DNA of 64,000 nucleotides. Origin: Aquimarina pacifica (GTDB lineage: Bacteria; Bacteroidota; Bacteroidia; Flavobacteriales; Flavobacteriaceae). The notes under the pieces were generated by a model. It made no database searches, had not been told where the DNA came from, and saw only the letters and a program-made list of their open reading frames with translations. Below, in pieces: positions 35,001-43,078 of the stretch; position 1 is the first letter of the stretch; each line of letters begins with the position of its first letter. The stretch lies in assembly GCF_000520955.1 (NCBI RefSeq), contig NZ_JACC01000010.1, positions 1 through 64,000 on the forward strand, given 5' to 3'. The position numbers were made by a program, and so were the translations under genes.

Positions 35001-35504
35001 CCTAGATTAAGAAGCGACAATACTCCTTATGCTGATATGGAAAGTAATTTATTTACCGAACCATCTGCTCAATGGAATTTGACTCCTACAGGGAATGGAA
35101 CCTATCTAGTAACTGCTTTTGAAAATTCACTCAACAGGTTACAAATCGATGAAGCCAAAAAAGTAAAAACTTCAACTACTCTATACGCCGGAGAATCTGA
35201 ACAGTTTATGATTGTAGATTCATCGTCATCTATCAGAAATACTAAACCATTCAATAAACCTATTTCAAAAATGAAAGTATTTCCGGTTCCTGCAAAAGAA
35301 AAACTTACTATATCGATCCCACATTCAGAAAATTACGACACATTAGAAATTAATGACTTTATGGGAAAAACACTGCACATACAACGTATTTTATCAAAAG
35401 AGGATATTTCTGTAGATACCAGCAAATACAAACCAGGAGCTTATGTTTTAAAAATGAAAAACAGTAATGGAGCAAACGAGTTTATACATTTTGTAATTAA
35501 TTAA
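32031..35504 (+). CDS. Secreted GH10 endo-beta-1,4-xylanase with three N-terminal modules and T9SS tail
   Basis: This 1,157-aa protein has a signal peptide (MKTLKFLFFLF...TAQ). Three tandem modules of about 169 residues follow (about 20-530), each with DYGFYG, NPWEIAVTF or SPWGIALTF, and an ASQIN motif; they look like carbohydrate-binding jelly-rolls. The GH10 catalytic domain (about 540-880) has acid/base Glu696 in WDVINE and nucleophile Glu800 in KITEFDI. A further beta-rich region (about 920-1065) and a T9SS sorting domain (about 1075-1157) complete it. It should cut xylan outside the cell. The ATG at 32031 is chosen because it opens the signal peptide; a TTG at 31995 is in frame but unlikely. 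No SusC/SusD genes are nearby. Confidence 0.93.
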   Translation: MKTLKFLFFLFVLTNVTAQIPTGGSELIISSVADYGFYGSDFGYKTDISATPLPFDEAAEITVTTAPTNPWEIAVTFSPQSGYDTGDVLLMAFYARTTESSLGTGTGELRAVVEENTVYTSDLGQNVTIGSDWQLYYLPFVSGQTLSASQINMALQSGFPEQVVEIAQVRLINYENTLTIDDLLDTNNQIPEGGTDLISSSINDYGFYGEVYGYVNNVTITNPPFTEAAEITVTEQPTNPWEIAVTFNAEEGYTAGDVMLMTFYAKATASSDDSGKGLVTAVIQENTVYTSDLSKNLDIETDWKAFYLPFEASQTLEASQINISLQLGHLAQIVEISEVRLINYKDSLALEDLPDSEAIDEEDGELISSEITDYGFYGDDYGYRTNIEIEGQPFTEGVELTVTSQPDSPWGIALTFPAQEGFKTGDVMLMSFYARTTRSSLESGEGFLRAIVEENTIYTSSLGRDYSISDEWKLYNLPFVANQTLEASQINIGLQIGYPEQVLEVAQVRLTNYKDTIEVEELPLTEVTYVGREDDAAWRAEADQRIEQYRKGNMAISIVNQHQIPLSGANVKVTMKSHHFGFGTAVDGATYLSNSRYRDSISSLFNTVVLENNLKWELWADDTQKDITNQTIQAFNDLGIPVRGHVLVWPSFRYNPSFVEDYANDPEGLRTLINTHVTDIASTYEGKLLDWDVINETFNNTEFMDILGYDEMAKWFHLARENDTIAKMYMNDFGILGSGGINTRHQDHYYETIQRIEADGAQIDGIGMQSHFGALLTAPVRLYSILERYSELNKEIKITEFDIAINQRDVQADYTRDFMTMVFSHPSVSSFLMWGFWTGRHWQPDAAMFDLEWNARPNYEAYRSLVFEKWWTPETIYSSDTGTKEINGFLGTYEVEIEYNGKVTTQTIAIDEAGTTKDIVIEIETESFVPEANKTYYITNPHYDVYLGSYGGEAPFASSILRNVAAVKWKITPSDNEEYYYLDCVGGRRKPRLRSDNTPYADMESNLFTEPSAQWNLTPTGNGTYLVTAFENSLNRLQIDEAKKVKTSTTLYAGESEQFMIVDSSSSIRNTKPFNKPISKMKVFPVPAKEKLTISIPHSENYDTLEINDFMGKTLHIQRILSKEDISVDTSKYKPGAYVLKMKNSNGANEFIHFVIN
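32131..33640 (+). repeat. Three tandem ~169-codon modules in the xylanase gene
   Basis: The DYGFYG-encoding sites at about 32131, 32641 and 33148 are 510 and 507 bp apart. The modules share phrases such as PWEIAVTF, GDVLLM/GDVMLM and QVRLINY/EVRLINY, with similar DNA. The third module is the most changed (SPWGIALTF). They represent internal duplication of a binding-type domain. Confidence 0.85.
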
Positions 35505-35547
35505 TACCGAAAAACACTTCTTACTATAGAAGTAACTAGACTGATGC

Positions 35548-35584
35548 AATACCCCTCTTTGATCTTTGATGCAAGAGGGGTATT
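35548..35584 (+). terminator. Terminator of the xylanase gene
   Basis: A 12-bp stem AATACCCCTCTT/AAGAGGGGTATT with a 13-nt loop followed by TT, 44 bp after the stop codon. Confidence 0.75.
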
Positions 35585-35769
35585 TTAATTGAGAAGCAAT
35601 ACACCATAAACCGATATTTATTAAAAAAAATAAAAACATCCTCTAAAAGCTATCGGTTATACCATTCAAAAAAACAATTAGCATCTTACTTATGTAGAAA
35701 ACAAAAAACTCAAATTAGTTCATTGTTTTAAAAAAAATATCGAAGTTTGATGTATCCTATACTTTTAGA

Positions 35770-36912
35770 ATGAAAAATCATCTACTAATACTGTTATTGT
35801 TTATTTCGTTTTTTTCATGCAAATACGAAAAAAAAACACAAACTGGTAGTACCGAAACTTCGCCAATAATTTCGCAGAAAATAGAATATGCCTCGGGGTT
35901 TTCTATAGAAAATCATGAAACCTATAAAAAAATACAAATCATATCTCCTTGGCCTGATGCAAAAAATACGTTTACGTATATTTTATATTCAAAAGGAACA
36001 CCAAGACCTTCTAGTACTCCAGATGCAAAATTTATAGCCGTACCTGTAGATAACTTAGTTGTAAGTTCGACAACAGATATCCCGATATTAGAATATTTGG
36101 ATATCGAAAATATGTTGGTGGGATTCCCCCATACGGACTACATTTCTTCTAAACGTACACGCGCACTCATTGATTCAGGAAAAATCAAGGAGTTAGGCAA
36201 CAATGGTCATCTCAATACTGAACGTACATTAGAAATAGCACCTGAATTAATTATTGGATATTCTGCCACCGGGGATACAAAAACATACGATTTGCTAGAG
36301 AGGACAGGAATTCCCGTCGTTATGAATGGTTCTTGGATGGAACAACATCCTCTTGGTAGGGCTGAGTGGATCAAATTTATTGCTGCTTTTGTAGGTAAAG
36401 AAGTTGAAGCTTCGAATATTTTTGAGAACATAAAAAAAGACTATACCCAAGCACAATCCCTTGCTCAAAAAACAACTATCTCTCCTACAGTATTATCAGG
36501 TAATATGTTCAAGGATATATGGCATGTACCGGGAGGCGATAGCTATATTGCTAAGTTTTTTAAAGATGCTAATACCACTTATATATGGGAAGACACAAAA
36601 AAAACAGGAAGTATAGCACTGAGTTTTGAGAGTGTTTTTGAAAAGGCACAACAGGCAGAATTATGGATTGGATCTGGTGTAGCCTCTTCATTGTCTGAGT
36701 TACAAGAAAAAAACAATCGATATAGTTTATTCGACGCATTTAAAAATAAAAGCGTATATTCTTCTGCATTAAAAACAGGACCAACAGGTGGATTGCTATA
36801 TTATGAATTGGGTCCAATGCGTCCGGATTTGATTCTGAAAGATATTATTCGGATAGCACACCCAGAACTGTTAACAGCATATGAACCATATTTTTTTGAA
36901 AAACTTAACTAA
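35770..36912 (+). CDS. ABC transporter substrate-binding lipoprotein, probably for corrinoids
   Basis: This 380-aa protein has a lipoprotein signal (lipobox SFFSC) and a periplasmic-binding fold of the helical-backbone class (Peripla_BP_2: VSSTTDIPILEYLD, LNTERTLEIAPELIIGY, and a long linker helix around 220-240). This class binds B12, haem or siderophores. Placement near cob and btuB genes makes corrinoids the best guess (BtuF-like). Its TAA stop is directly followed, in the same frame, by the TTG start of the permease gene. A xylanase gene separates it from the cob operon. Confidence 0.85.
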   Translation: MKNHLLILLLFISFFSCKYEKKTQTGSTETSPIISQKIEYASGFSIENHETYKKIQIISPWPDAKNTFTYILYSKGTPRPSSTPDAKFIAVPVDNLVVSSTTDIPILEYLDIENMLVGFPHTDYISSKRTRALIDSGKIKELGNNGHLNTERTLEIAPELIIGYSATGDTKTYDLLERTGIPVVMNGSWMEQHPLGRAEWIKFIAAFVGKEVEASNIFENIKKDYTQAQSLAQKTTISPTVLSGNMFKDIWHVPGGDSYIAKFFKDANTTYIWEDTKKTGSIALSFESVFEKAQQAELWIGSGVASSLSELQEKNNRYSLFDAFKNKSVYSSALKTGPTGGLLYYELGPMRPDLILKDIIRIAHPELLTAYEPYFFEKLN

Positions 36913-37944
36913 TTGACCCCAACAAAATCATACAAACGAGTTTTTATTGGTATTACTATACTTCTAGTACTCTGCTTCATCACTAATATAAGCTTGGGTT
37001 CAGTTGTAATCCCTTGGTTAGATACTTTAGCAAGTCTAGTAGGAGGTTCGGTCGAAAAAGAATCATGGAGACATATTATTCTAGATTATAGATTACCCAA
37101 GGCGCTCACAGCTATAATCGTAGGTAGCGGATTGGGAGTTTCTGGACTTCTGATGCAAACTTTATTCAGGAACCCACTAGCTGGGCCTTTTGTTTTAGGG
37201 ATTACGTCTGGAGCTACTCTGGGAGTGGCGTTACTCATTTTAGGAAGTACATTTATGGGAGCCGCCGCCGCTACATTTTTAATTTCGAAATGGGGGCTTG
37301 TAATTGCCGCCAGTTTAGGAAGCATGTTAATATTGTTTGCCGCAATGGTAGTTTCTGTAAAAGTGAAAGACACTATGGCTATTTTGATCATAGGACTTAT
37401 GTTTGGCAGTATTACCTCAGCCATTGTAAGTGTACTCTCCTATTTTGCTCCAGCGGATCAGTTACAGCAATATGTTTTTTGGGGATTTGGTAGCCTAGGA
37501 AATCTATCATGGTTAGAAGTAGCCGTACTTTTTGCAATATTCTTTTTAGGAATCCTTTTATCTATTATTGCCATAAAACCACTAAATACATTACTGTTAG
37601 GAGAGAATTATGCCCGGAGTCTGGGACTCAATATCAAATTAAGTCGTTTCCTAATTATTTCGGCTACAGGATTATTGGCAGGTAGTATCACAGCCTTTGC
37701 AGGACCTATAGCCTTCATTGGCTTGGCAACTCCTCATCTAACAAGACAGTTATTTCACACTTCTGATCATAAAACACTGATTCCGGCAGTAATGCTATTA
37801 GGAAGTGTTATCATGCTTATATGTGATTGTATCTCACAATTACCCTCTAGCGAATATACACTACCTATTAATGCAATTACTTCTCTAATCGGTGCTCCTG
37901 TAGTAATCTGGTTATTAGTTAGAAAAAGAAAAATGCTGTTTTAG
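36913..37944 (+). CDS. FecCD/BtuC-type ABC transporter permease
   Basis: This 343-aa protein with about ten membrane helices contains the family motifs DYRLPKALTAIIVGSGLGVSGLLMQTLFRNPLAGPFVLGI and GPIAFIGLATPHLTRQL-type cytoplasmic loops. It should form the inner-membrane channel for the substrate-binding lipoprotein just upstream. Only a TTG start is possible near the right place; the first in-frame ATG would cut off the first helices. It begins immediately after the upstream stop, which implies translational coupling. No ATP-binding (BtuD-like) gene follows or is found elsewhere in the window, so the ATPase must be encoded elsewhere. Confidence 0.87.
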   Translation: MTPTKSYKRVFIGITILLVLCFITNISLGSVVIPWLDTLASLVGGSVEKESWRHIILDYRLPKALTAIIVGSGLGVSGLLMQTLFRNPLAGPFVLGITSGATLGVALLILGSTFMGAAAATFLISKWGLVIAASLGSMLILFAAMVVSVKVKDTMAILIIGLMFGSITSAIVSVLSYFAPADQLQQYVFWGFGSLGNLSWLEVAVLFAIFFLGILLSIIAIKPLNTLLLGENYARSLGLNIKLSRFLIISATGLLAGSITAFAGPIAFIGLATPHLTRQLFHTSDHKTLIPAVMLLGSVIMLICDCISQLPSSEYTLPINAITSLIGAPVVIWLLVRKRKMLF

Positions 37945-38082
37945 AAGTGCTTTAGATAAAAATGTTACTACCCCCAAAATTTCTTATATTTATTCTTAAA
38001 GTGAACTAAAGAACACTGTATAGCTTGCAACGCTACGTCTAGTTTGTCTTTAATACTGATACCATATAAATAAGATAAAATC

Positions 38083-38658
38083 ATGGAGTCTATAGCATAT
38101 ATTGAAGGAATTAAAAAACAGTTTTTATATTATCAAGTCTTAGGAGAAAAAACAATTGCTCAAGTCCCAGAAGAAAAACTTTTCTGGCAATTTAATGACC
38201 AGAGTAATAGTATCGCTATTATCGTGCATCATTTATGGGGAAACATGCTATCTCGATGGACCGACTTTCTAACGAGTGATGGTGAAAAAGAATGGAGACA
38301 GCGCGATGCTGAATTTGAAAACACACTAACCACCAAAGACGAAATCCTAACTGAGTGGAATGAAGGATGGACTTGCCTTTTTAAAGCATTAGAGAGTATT
38401 GATGAAACTAATTTTGATCAACCTGTATATATCAGAAATATCGAGCACAGCATTACAGAAGCAGTCAATCGACAATTGGCGCATTATGCATATCACATCG
38501 GGCAAATTGTATATTTAGGCAAAATGATGGCTTCCTCTAAATGGCAAAGTTTATCAATCCCAAAAGGAAAATCTTCTGAATATAATCAAGAAAGTTTTGC
38601 CAAACCAAAGCACAAAGCACATTATACAGACAAACAGATTAAAGGAAATCAACCCTAA
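38083..38658 (+). CDS. DinB-like protein (DUF1572 type)
   Basis: This 191-aa protein has the four-helix bundle of the DinB/YfiT superfamily. The spaced His residues HHLWGN (about 47-48), a central region and HYAYHIGQIVYLGK (about 139-143) could form a metal site. Members are often thiol- or metal-dependent enzymes of stress or detoxification, but the specific reaction is unknown. There is no signal peptide. It is a lone gene between the btuC-like gene and dnaN. Confidence 0.85.
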   Translation: MESIAYIEGIKKQFLYYQVLGEKTIAQVPEEKLFWQFNDQSNSIAIIVHHLWGNMLSRWTDFLTSDGEKEWRQRDAEFENTLTTKDEILTEWNEGWTCLFKALESIDETNFDQPVYIRNIEHSITEAVNRQLAHYAYHIGQIVYLGKMMASSKWQSLSIPKGKSSEYNQESFAKPKHKAHYTDKQIKGNQP

Positions 38659-38706
38659 AATTAAGAATTAATAAAATAGTCAATAACTCCTAGTTGTTTG
38701 TTAATA

Positions 38707-38755
38707 ACTATGGTTTTGGGCATACCAAAATCCTAGTATATTACAATTATATTTG
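38707..38755 (+). promoter_or_regulatory. dnaN promoter candidate with overlapping hairpin
   Basis: TATATTTG at 38748-38755 matches the -7 consensus. Just upstream, a hairpin of 13 bp with two imperfections spans 38707-38737 and contains a TTTG at 38715-38718. The spacing from TTTG to the -7 is 29 bp, longer than usual, so the -33 is doubtful. The hairpin could be an operator. Confidence 0.4.
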
Positions 38756-38772
38756 CGTGAAACTAGTACAGT

Positions 38773-38847
38773 AATTAGCTATATAAGTGCATAAATCAAG
38801 CATTAATAATGCATAAAAATGCACTTAATAACAAACGATAGCTAATT
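38773..38847 (+). promoter_or_regulatory. Triple-nested stem-loop in the dnaN leader
   Basis: Three perfect stems are nested. AATTAGCTAT (38773-38782) pairs with ATAGCTAATT (38838-38847), AAGTGCAT (38785-38792) with ATGCACTT (38819-38826), and GCATT (38800-38804) with AATGC (38808-38812). The element lies between the likely -7 box and the dnaN ATG at 38877, so it would be in the 5' leader. No known riboswitch is recognised. It may regulate dnaN translation or RNA stability, or be a protein-binding DNA site. Confidence 0.6.
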
Positions 38848-38876
38848 CAGTCTGAAAACCAGAAAATAAAAAATAG

Positions 38877-39995
38877 ATGAAATTTATAGTATCCAGTTCA
38901 TACTTACTTAAGCAATTACAGGTATTAGGCGGGGTAATTAGTAATAGTAATACCCTACCGATTTTAGACAACTTTCTGTTCGAATTAGATAACAATTCAC
39001 TTACAGTTTCTGCCTCTGATCTTGAGACAACTATGTCTGCAAAACTGGAAGTAGAATCAGGTGATCAGGGAATTATGGCCGTACCTGCTAAGCTCTTACT
39101 AGAAACGTTGAAAACATTTCCTGAGCAGCCACTAACTTTTGTTGCCTCAGACAACAACACCGTAGAGATTAGTTCTAACCATGGTAAGTACGCTTTGGCA
39201 TATGCAGATGGAGAGGAGTTTCCCAAAGCAGTAGAATTAGAAGACCCAAGTGCCACAAATATTTTAGGAGATATTTTGGCTACTGCCGTGAGTAAAACAA
39301 TTTTTGCCACTGGTAATGATGATCTAAGACCTGTAATGAGTGGTGTGTTTTTTCAACTCTCTACAGAAGGACTTACATTTGTAGCCACTGATGCTCATAA
39401 ACTTGTCAAATATACAAGAGAAGATATACAGGCATCGCAATCGGCAGAATTTATTATGCCTAAAAAACCTTTGAACTTATTAAAAGGAATTTTGGCAGGA
39501 AGTGATACAGAAGTACTCATAGAATACAACGAATCAAATGCAAAATTTTCTTTTGATCAAACTCAATTGATCTGTAGATTAATTGATGGTAAATACCCTA
39601 ATTATGAAGCGGTAATCCCTAAAGAAAATCCAAATAAACTTACTATAGCAAGAACACAATTTTTAAACTCTGCGCGAAGAGTATCGATTTTCTCAAATAA
39701 GACCACACACCAAATTCGCTTAAAAATAGCAGGTGCAGAATTGAATATATCTGCAGAAGATATAGATTATTCTAACAAAGCAGAAGAACGACTAACTTGT
39801 GATTATCAAGGTGATGACATGCAAATAGGTTTTAATTCTCGTTTCTTAAGTGAGATGTTAAATAATCTGAATGCAGATGAAGTACAACTAGAAATGTCAC
39901 TTCCTAATCGAGCAGGAATCCTTACTCCTATTGATGGATTAGACGAAGGAGAACACGTTACAATGTTAGTTATGCCTGTAATGCTTAACAGCTAA
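38877..39995 (+). CDS. dnaN: DNA polymerase III beta subunit (sliding clamp)
   Basis: This 372-aa protein with three clamp domains forms the dimeric ring that holds the replicative polymerase on DNA. Recognisable parts are LPILDNFLFEL, VSASDLETTMSA, LRPVMSGVFFQL, LVKYTRE, CRLIDGKYPNYEAVIP and the C-terminal MLVMPVML, near the protein-binding groove. The length is normal. It is not next to dnaA, recF or gyrB here, as in E. coli, but dnaN alone is common in Bacteroidota. A strong terminator follows. The leader has an unusual folded element. Confidence 0.96.
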   Translation: MKFIVSSSYLLKQLQVLGGVISNSNTLPILDNFLFELDNNSLTVSASDLETTMSAKLEVESGDQGIMAVPAKLLLETLKTFPEQPLTFVASDNNTVEISSNHGKYALAYADGEEFPKAVELEDPSATNILGDILATAVSKTIFATGNDDLRPVMSGVFFQLSTEGLTFVATDAHKLVKYTREDIQASQSAEFIMPKKPLNLLKGILAGSDTEVLIEYNESNAKFSFDQTQLICRLIDGKYPNYEAVIPKENPNKLTIARTQFLNSARRVSIFSNKTTHQIRLKIAGAELNISAEDIDYSNKAEERLTCDYQGDDMQIGFNSRFLSEMLNNLNADEVQLEMSLPNRAGILTPIDGLDEGEHVTMLVMPVMLNS

Positions 39996-40020
39996 AAAAG
40001 GTAACATAAAGCATATTAAT

Positions 40021-40057
40021 AAAATCCAGCTACAAATCTTTATAGCTGGATTTTTTT
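40021..40057 (+). terminator. dnaN terminator
   Basis: A perfect 12-bp stem AAAATCCAGCTA/TAGCTGGATTTT with a 10-nt loop, followed by a run of T, 26 bp after the dnaN stop. Confidence 0.88.
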
Positions 40058-40099
40058 CTGATCGGATTTAGACTTTTTTGATTTTATAAAAAATAACTA

Positions 40100-41053
40100 A
40101 TGGTACTATCTTCTATAGGTCTTGGGACTGCGGCATTAGGACGCCCTGAATATATTAATATTCGTAAAGAAAAAAAGATACTTGAGCCTGTTGCTGATTT
40201 TCGAAAAAGAAGTCTGAGTACTATAGAATATGCTTACAAAAAAGGGATTCGATATTTTGATACAGCTCCCGGATATGGACTAGCAGAAGAACTACTAATA
40301 GATTGGGCAAAATCTAAACAAGATCCAACAATAGAAATAGGGACAAAATGGGGATATACCTATACCGCTAATTTTGACCCAAATGCTACCATTCATGAAG
40401 TAAAAGAACATAGCCTTTCTAAACTAAATGAGCAATGGCAACAATCAAAAAAGTTTTTATCCAACCTAAAAATATATCAAGTTCATTCTGCTACTTTTGA
40501 GTCAAACATCCTTACTAATATTGAAGTCCTAGAACGACTTGCTGAACTAAAATCAAAATATAATATAGACATTGGTATCACCACAAGTGGTTACAACCAA
40601 GTCGATATACTACAGAAAGCATTGCAAATTACCGTATCAGGAGATCCATTATTTGATACTTTTCAGGTTACTTATAACATTTTAGACAATAGTATTTTAC
40701 AAATAGCCAATATACTTAATACGCATAATAAAAAAGTTATAGTAAAAGAAGCACTAGCAAATGGTCGCCTATTACCCAATCCGAGATACAAAAAATATGC
40801 TCCGCTTTATAAATTATTACAAACAATAGCCGATAAATATAATGTAGGTATTGATGCAGTCGCCATTCGATTTTGTATTGACAGCCTAAAACCATACAAA
40901 GTACTTAGCGGAGCTTCTAACGAAAATCACATTAAGGATAACCTCAAAGCACTAGAGTTTAACCTAAATCCAGAAGAAATACATCTATTATCTTTATACA
41001 AAACAGAACCCAAAGTGTATTGGAATGAAAGAAAACAATTAACATGGAACTGA
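40100..41053 (+). CDS. Aldo/keto reductase
   Basis: This 317-aa NAD(P)H-dependent oxidoreductase has the (beta/alpha)8 fold. The catalytic tetrad is visible: Asp and Tyr in FDTAPGYG, Lys in IGTKWGY and His in YQVHSA. Near the end, SGASNENHIKDNLKALE is the cofactor-binding region. It belongs to the AKR group of short bacterial proteins, and the substrate is unknown. It is followed by a methyltransferase gene after 74 bp on the same strand; a functional link is not clear. Confidence 0.9.
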   Translation: MVLSSIGLGTAALGRPEYINIRKEKKILEPVADFRKRSLSTIEYAYKKGIRYFDTAPGYGLAEELLIDWAKSKQDPTIEIGTKWGYTYTANFDPNATIHEVKEHSLSKLNEQWQQSKKFLSNLKIYQVHSATFESNILTNIEVLERLAELKSKYNIDIGITTSGYNQVDILQKALQITVSGDPLFDTFQVTYNILDNSILQIANILNTHNKKVIVKEALANGRLLPNPRYKKYAPLYKLLQTIADKYNVGIDAVAIRFCIDSLKPYKVLSGASNENHIKDNLKALEFNLNPEEIHLLSLYKTEPKVYWNERKQLTWN

Positions 41054-41127
41054 ATTACTAATTGTGATTTATAATATTAAAACCTTGCAAAGAATTAGTA
41101 AACCCTAGATTAGTCAAATATGCCTTT

Positions 41128-41769
41128 ATGAAAAAATTGCTTAGTTATTTATGGCCTTTTACCAAAGAGGTTAAATCACAAGTCAATGGCACTTTAGAAC
41201 TTACATGGATCAATGGAAAAAAAGTACTAGATAGCCAGAATGCCAACTATTCATATGGTTCCTTGCAAAAACTCTTGTGTTTTGGACTCTCAAAAATCGA
41301 AATTCATAATAACGATCAAATTCTATTGTTAGGTCTTGGTGGAGGAAGTATTATAAGATCACTTAGAGAAAAGTTTATTTTTAATGGAAAGATTACTGCT
41401 GTTGAAATTGATGAACTTATCATAAAACTTGCCAAAACTGAATTTAACATCACAAATTCAAACACTCTAGAAATCATATGTGAAGATGCTTTTGCTTATA
41501 TTCATCAAAGTAAAGGTCAATTCGAGATTATCATTGTTGATATATTTATTGATACTCAGGTCCCAGAACAATTTTATTCGTTACAATTCTGGAATCAATT
41601 AATGAAACGTCTTTCGCCATCAGGCTACATACTATTTAACGCAGGCATAAACCTAACCGATCAAAACAAAATAAAACATCTAATATTGGCTTTCGAAACA
41701 AAGATAGGATTTACAGAATATCAAAAAGTAGAAGGTGCGAATACAATTTTGGTAGGAAGAAAGCTCTAA
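41128..41769 (+). CDS. SAM-dependent methyltransferase (spermidine synthase-like fold)
   Basis: This 213-aa protein has a Rossmann-fold class I methyltransferase layout. LLLGLGGGSIIRSL binds S-adenosylmethionine, ITAVEIDELII holds the acidic ribose-binding residue, and IICEDAFAYI and IIVDIF follow. The order resembles spermidine-synthase-type proteins. It is short for a true spermidine synthase and lacks that family's usual N-terminal domain, so a methyltransferase of unknown target is the safer call. Neighbours do not point to a substrate. Confidence 0.8.
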   Translation: MKKLLSYLWPFTKEVKSQVNGTLELTWINGKKVLDSQNANYSYGSLQKLLCFGLSKIEIHNNDQILLLGLGGGSIIRSLREKFIFNGKITAVEIDELIIKLAKTEFNITNSNTLEIICEDAFAYIHQSKGQFEIIIVDIFIDTQVPEQFYSLQFWNQLMKRLSPSGYILFNAGINLTDQNKIKHLILAFETKIGFTEYQKVEGANTILVGRKL

Positions 41770-41832
41770 TTTTGAATATCCAAAGTAGTCAAAATTAGAC
41801 TTATATTTAGATCAATAAAAACTATCAAAATT

Positions 41833-42768
41833 ATGAATATCTCGGAGTTAAAAAACTGTAGTCAAAGAATTCAACCATATATACACAAAACTCCAATATT
41901 CACTTCTAGTCAGCTTAACCAAATATCTGGTACCACCCTTTTTTTTAAGTGCGAAAATTTCCAGAAAATGGGGGCTTTCAAAATGCGAGGAGCAACCAAT
42001 GCAATTCTTCAATTATCGATCGAACAACGCAATAAAGGGGTTGTTACACACTCATCAGGTAATTTTGCACAAGCAGTTGCACTTGCTTCTCAAAGCCTAG
42101 GTATAACCTCTTATATCGTGATGCCTTCTAATGCCCCTCAGGTAAAAAAAGATGCCGTAAAAGGATATGGCGGACATATTATTGAATGTGACCCGACACA
42201 TAAAGACCGAGAAGAAACTGCTAAACGAATCGAATTAGAGAAAGGAGCCACCTTCTTACACCCTTATAATGACATTAATGTAATATTAGGGCAAGGAACA
42301 GCGGCTTTAGAATTATTAGAAGACCATCCTGATTTAGACCATATTTTTTGTCCTGTGGGTGGTGGCGGATTGATCGCTGGAACAGGAATTTACACTCACT
42401 ATTTCGGAAATGAATGTAATGTGATAGGAGGAGAACCTTTTGAAGTTGATGATGCTTACCGTTCATTACTAAGCGGTCGTCTAGAAACTAATAAAACTAC
42501 CAATACCATTGCAGATGGTCTCAAAATGCCATTAGGTGATGTTAATTTTCCTATCATACAAAAACATGTATCAGAAATTATTCGGGTTGAAGAAAGTGAA
42601 ATTATTGTAGCCATGAAACTCATATGGGAACGAATGAAAATTATCATAGAACCATCGTGCGCAGTTCCGTTTGCAGCACTATTAAGAGAAAAAGAACGTT
42701 TCAGGAATAAAAAAATAGGCATAATTCTCTCTGGTGGTAATGTAGATTTAGAAAAACTGCCTTTCTAA
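41833..42768 (+). CDS. PLP-dependent threonine/serine dehydratase or serine racemase
   Basis: This 311-aa fold-type II PLP enzyme has the cofactor Lys in MGAFKMRGA, the substrate-binding SSGNFAQA loop and the phosphate-binding glycine loop VGGGGLIAG. It lacks a C-terminal ACT-type regulatory domain, like catabolic threonine deaminase or serine racemase. It probably deaminates threonine or serine to the 2-oxo acid and ammonia. Sequence alone does not separate dehydratase from racemase. It is last in a run of three closely spaced plus-strand genes and has no clear terminator. Confidence 0.88.
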   Translation: MNISELKNCSQRIQPYIHKTPIFTSSQLNQISGTTLFFKCENFQKMGAFKMRGATNAILQLSIEQRNKGVVTHSSGNFAQAVALASQSLGITSYIVMPSNAPQVKKDAVKGYGGHIIECDPTHKDREETAKRIELEKGATFLHPYNDINVILGQGTAALELLEDHPDLDHIFCPVGGGGLIAGTGIYTHYFGNECNVIGGEPFEVDDAYRSLLSGRLETNKTTNTIADGLKMPLGDVNFPIIQKHVSEIIRVEESEIIVAMKLIWERMKIIIEPSCAVPFAALLREKERFRNKKIGIILSGGNVDLEKLPF

Positions 42769-43078
42769 AATCTTTTGATCTCATACTCTCTAGCTAGTAA
42801 ATTTTTACAGATGATACCTTGTTTTATTTAAATTAACTCTAAAATATTACATAAGAGATACTTCTTTTTTTACCTCGATTTTTTTTATTCATATTACCTA
42901 CAGCCATCAAATCACAGTATTTTTAGAGAAAAAAAATAACAACAACTTCGATACAACCGTTTAAAATTAAATTAGTATTACCAATTTATAATCAAACGAA
43001 TAGTGTTGTATGAGAATAGAAAAGTGAACAGAACGAAAAGTATTTTTTTTACTATTTTTGCCAGCAAAATTAGTCAAA
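42769..43078 (+). promoter_or_regulatory. Gap with candidate promoter for the DUF285 lipoprotein
   Basis: This is an AT-rich gap. TATTTTTG at 43053-43060 matches the -7 consensus, 18 bp ahead of the GTG start at 43079, which would give a leader of about 12 nt. The in-frame TTG at 43058 lies in this box and so is unlikely to be the start. Nothing else is seen. Confidence 0.45.
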
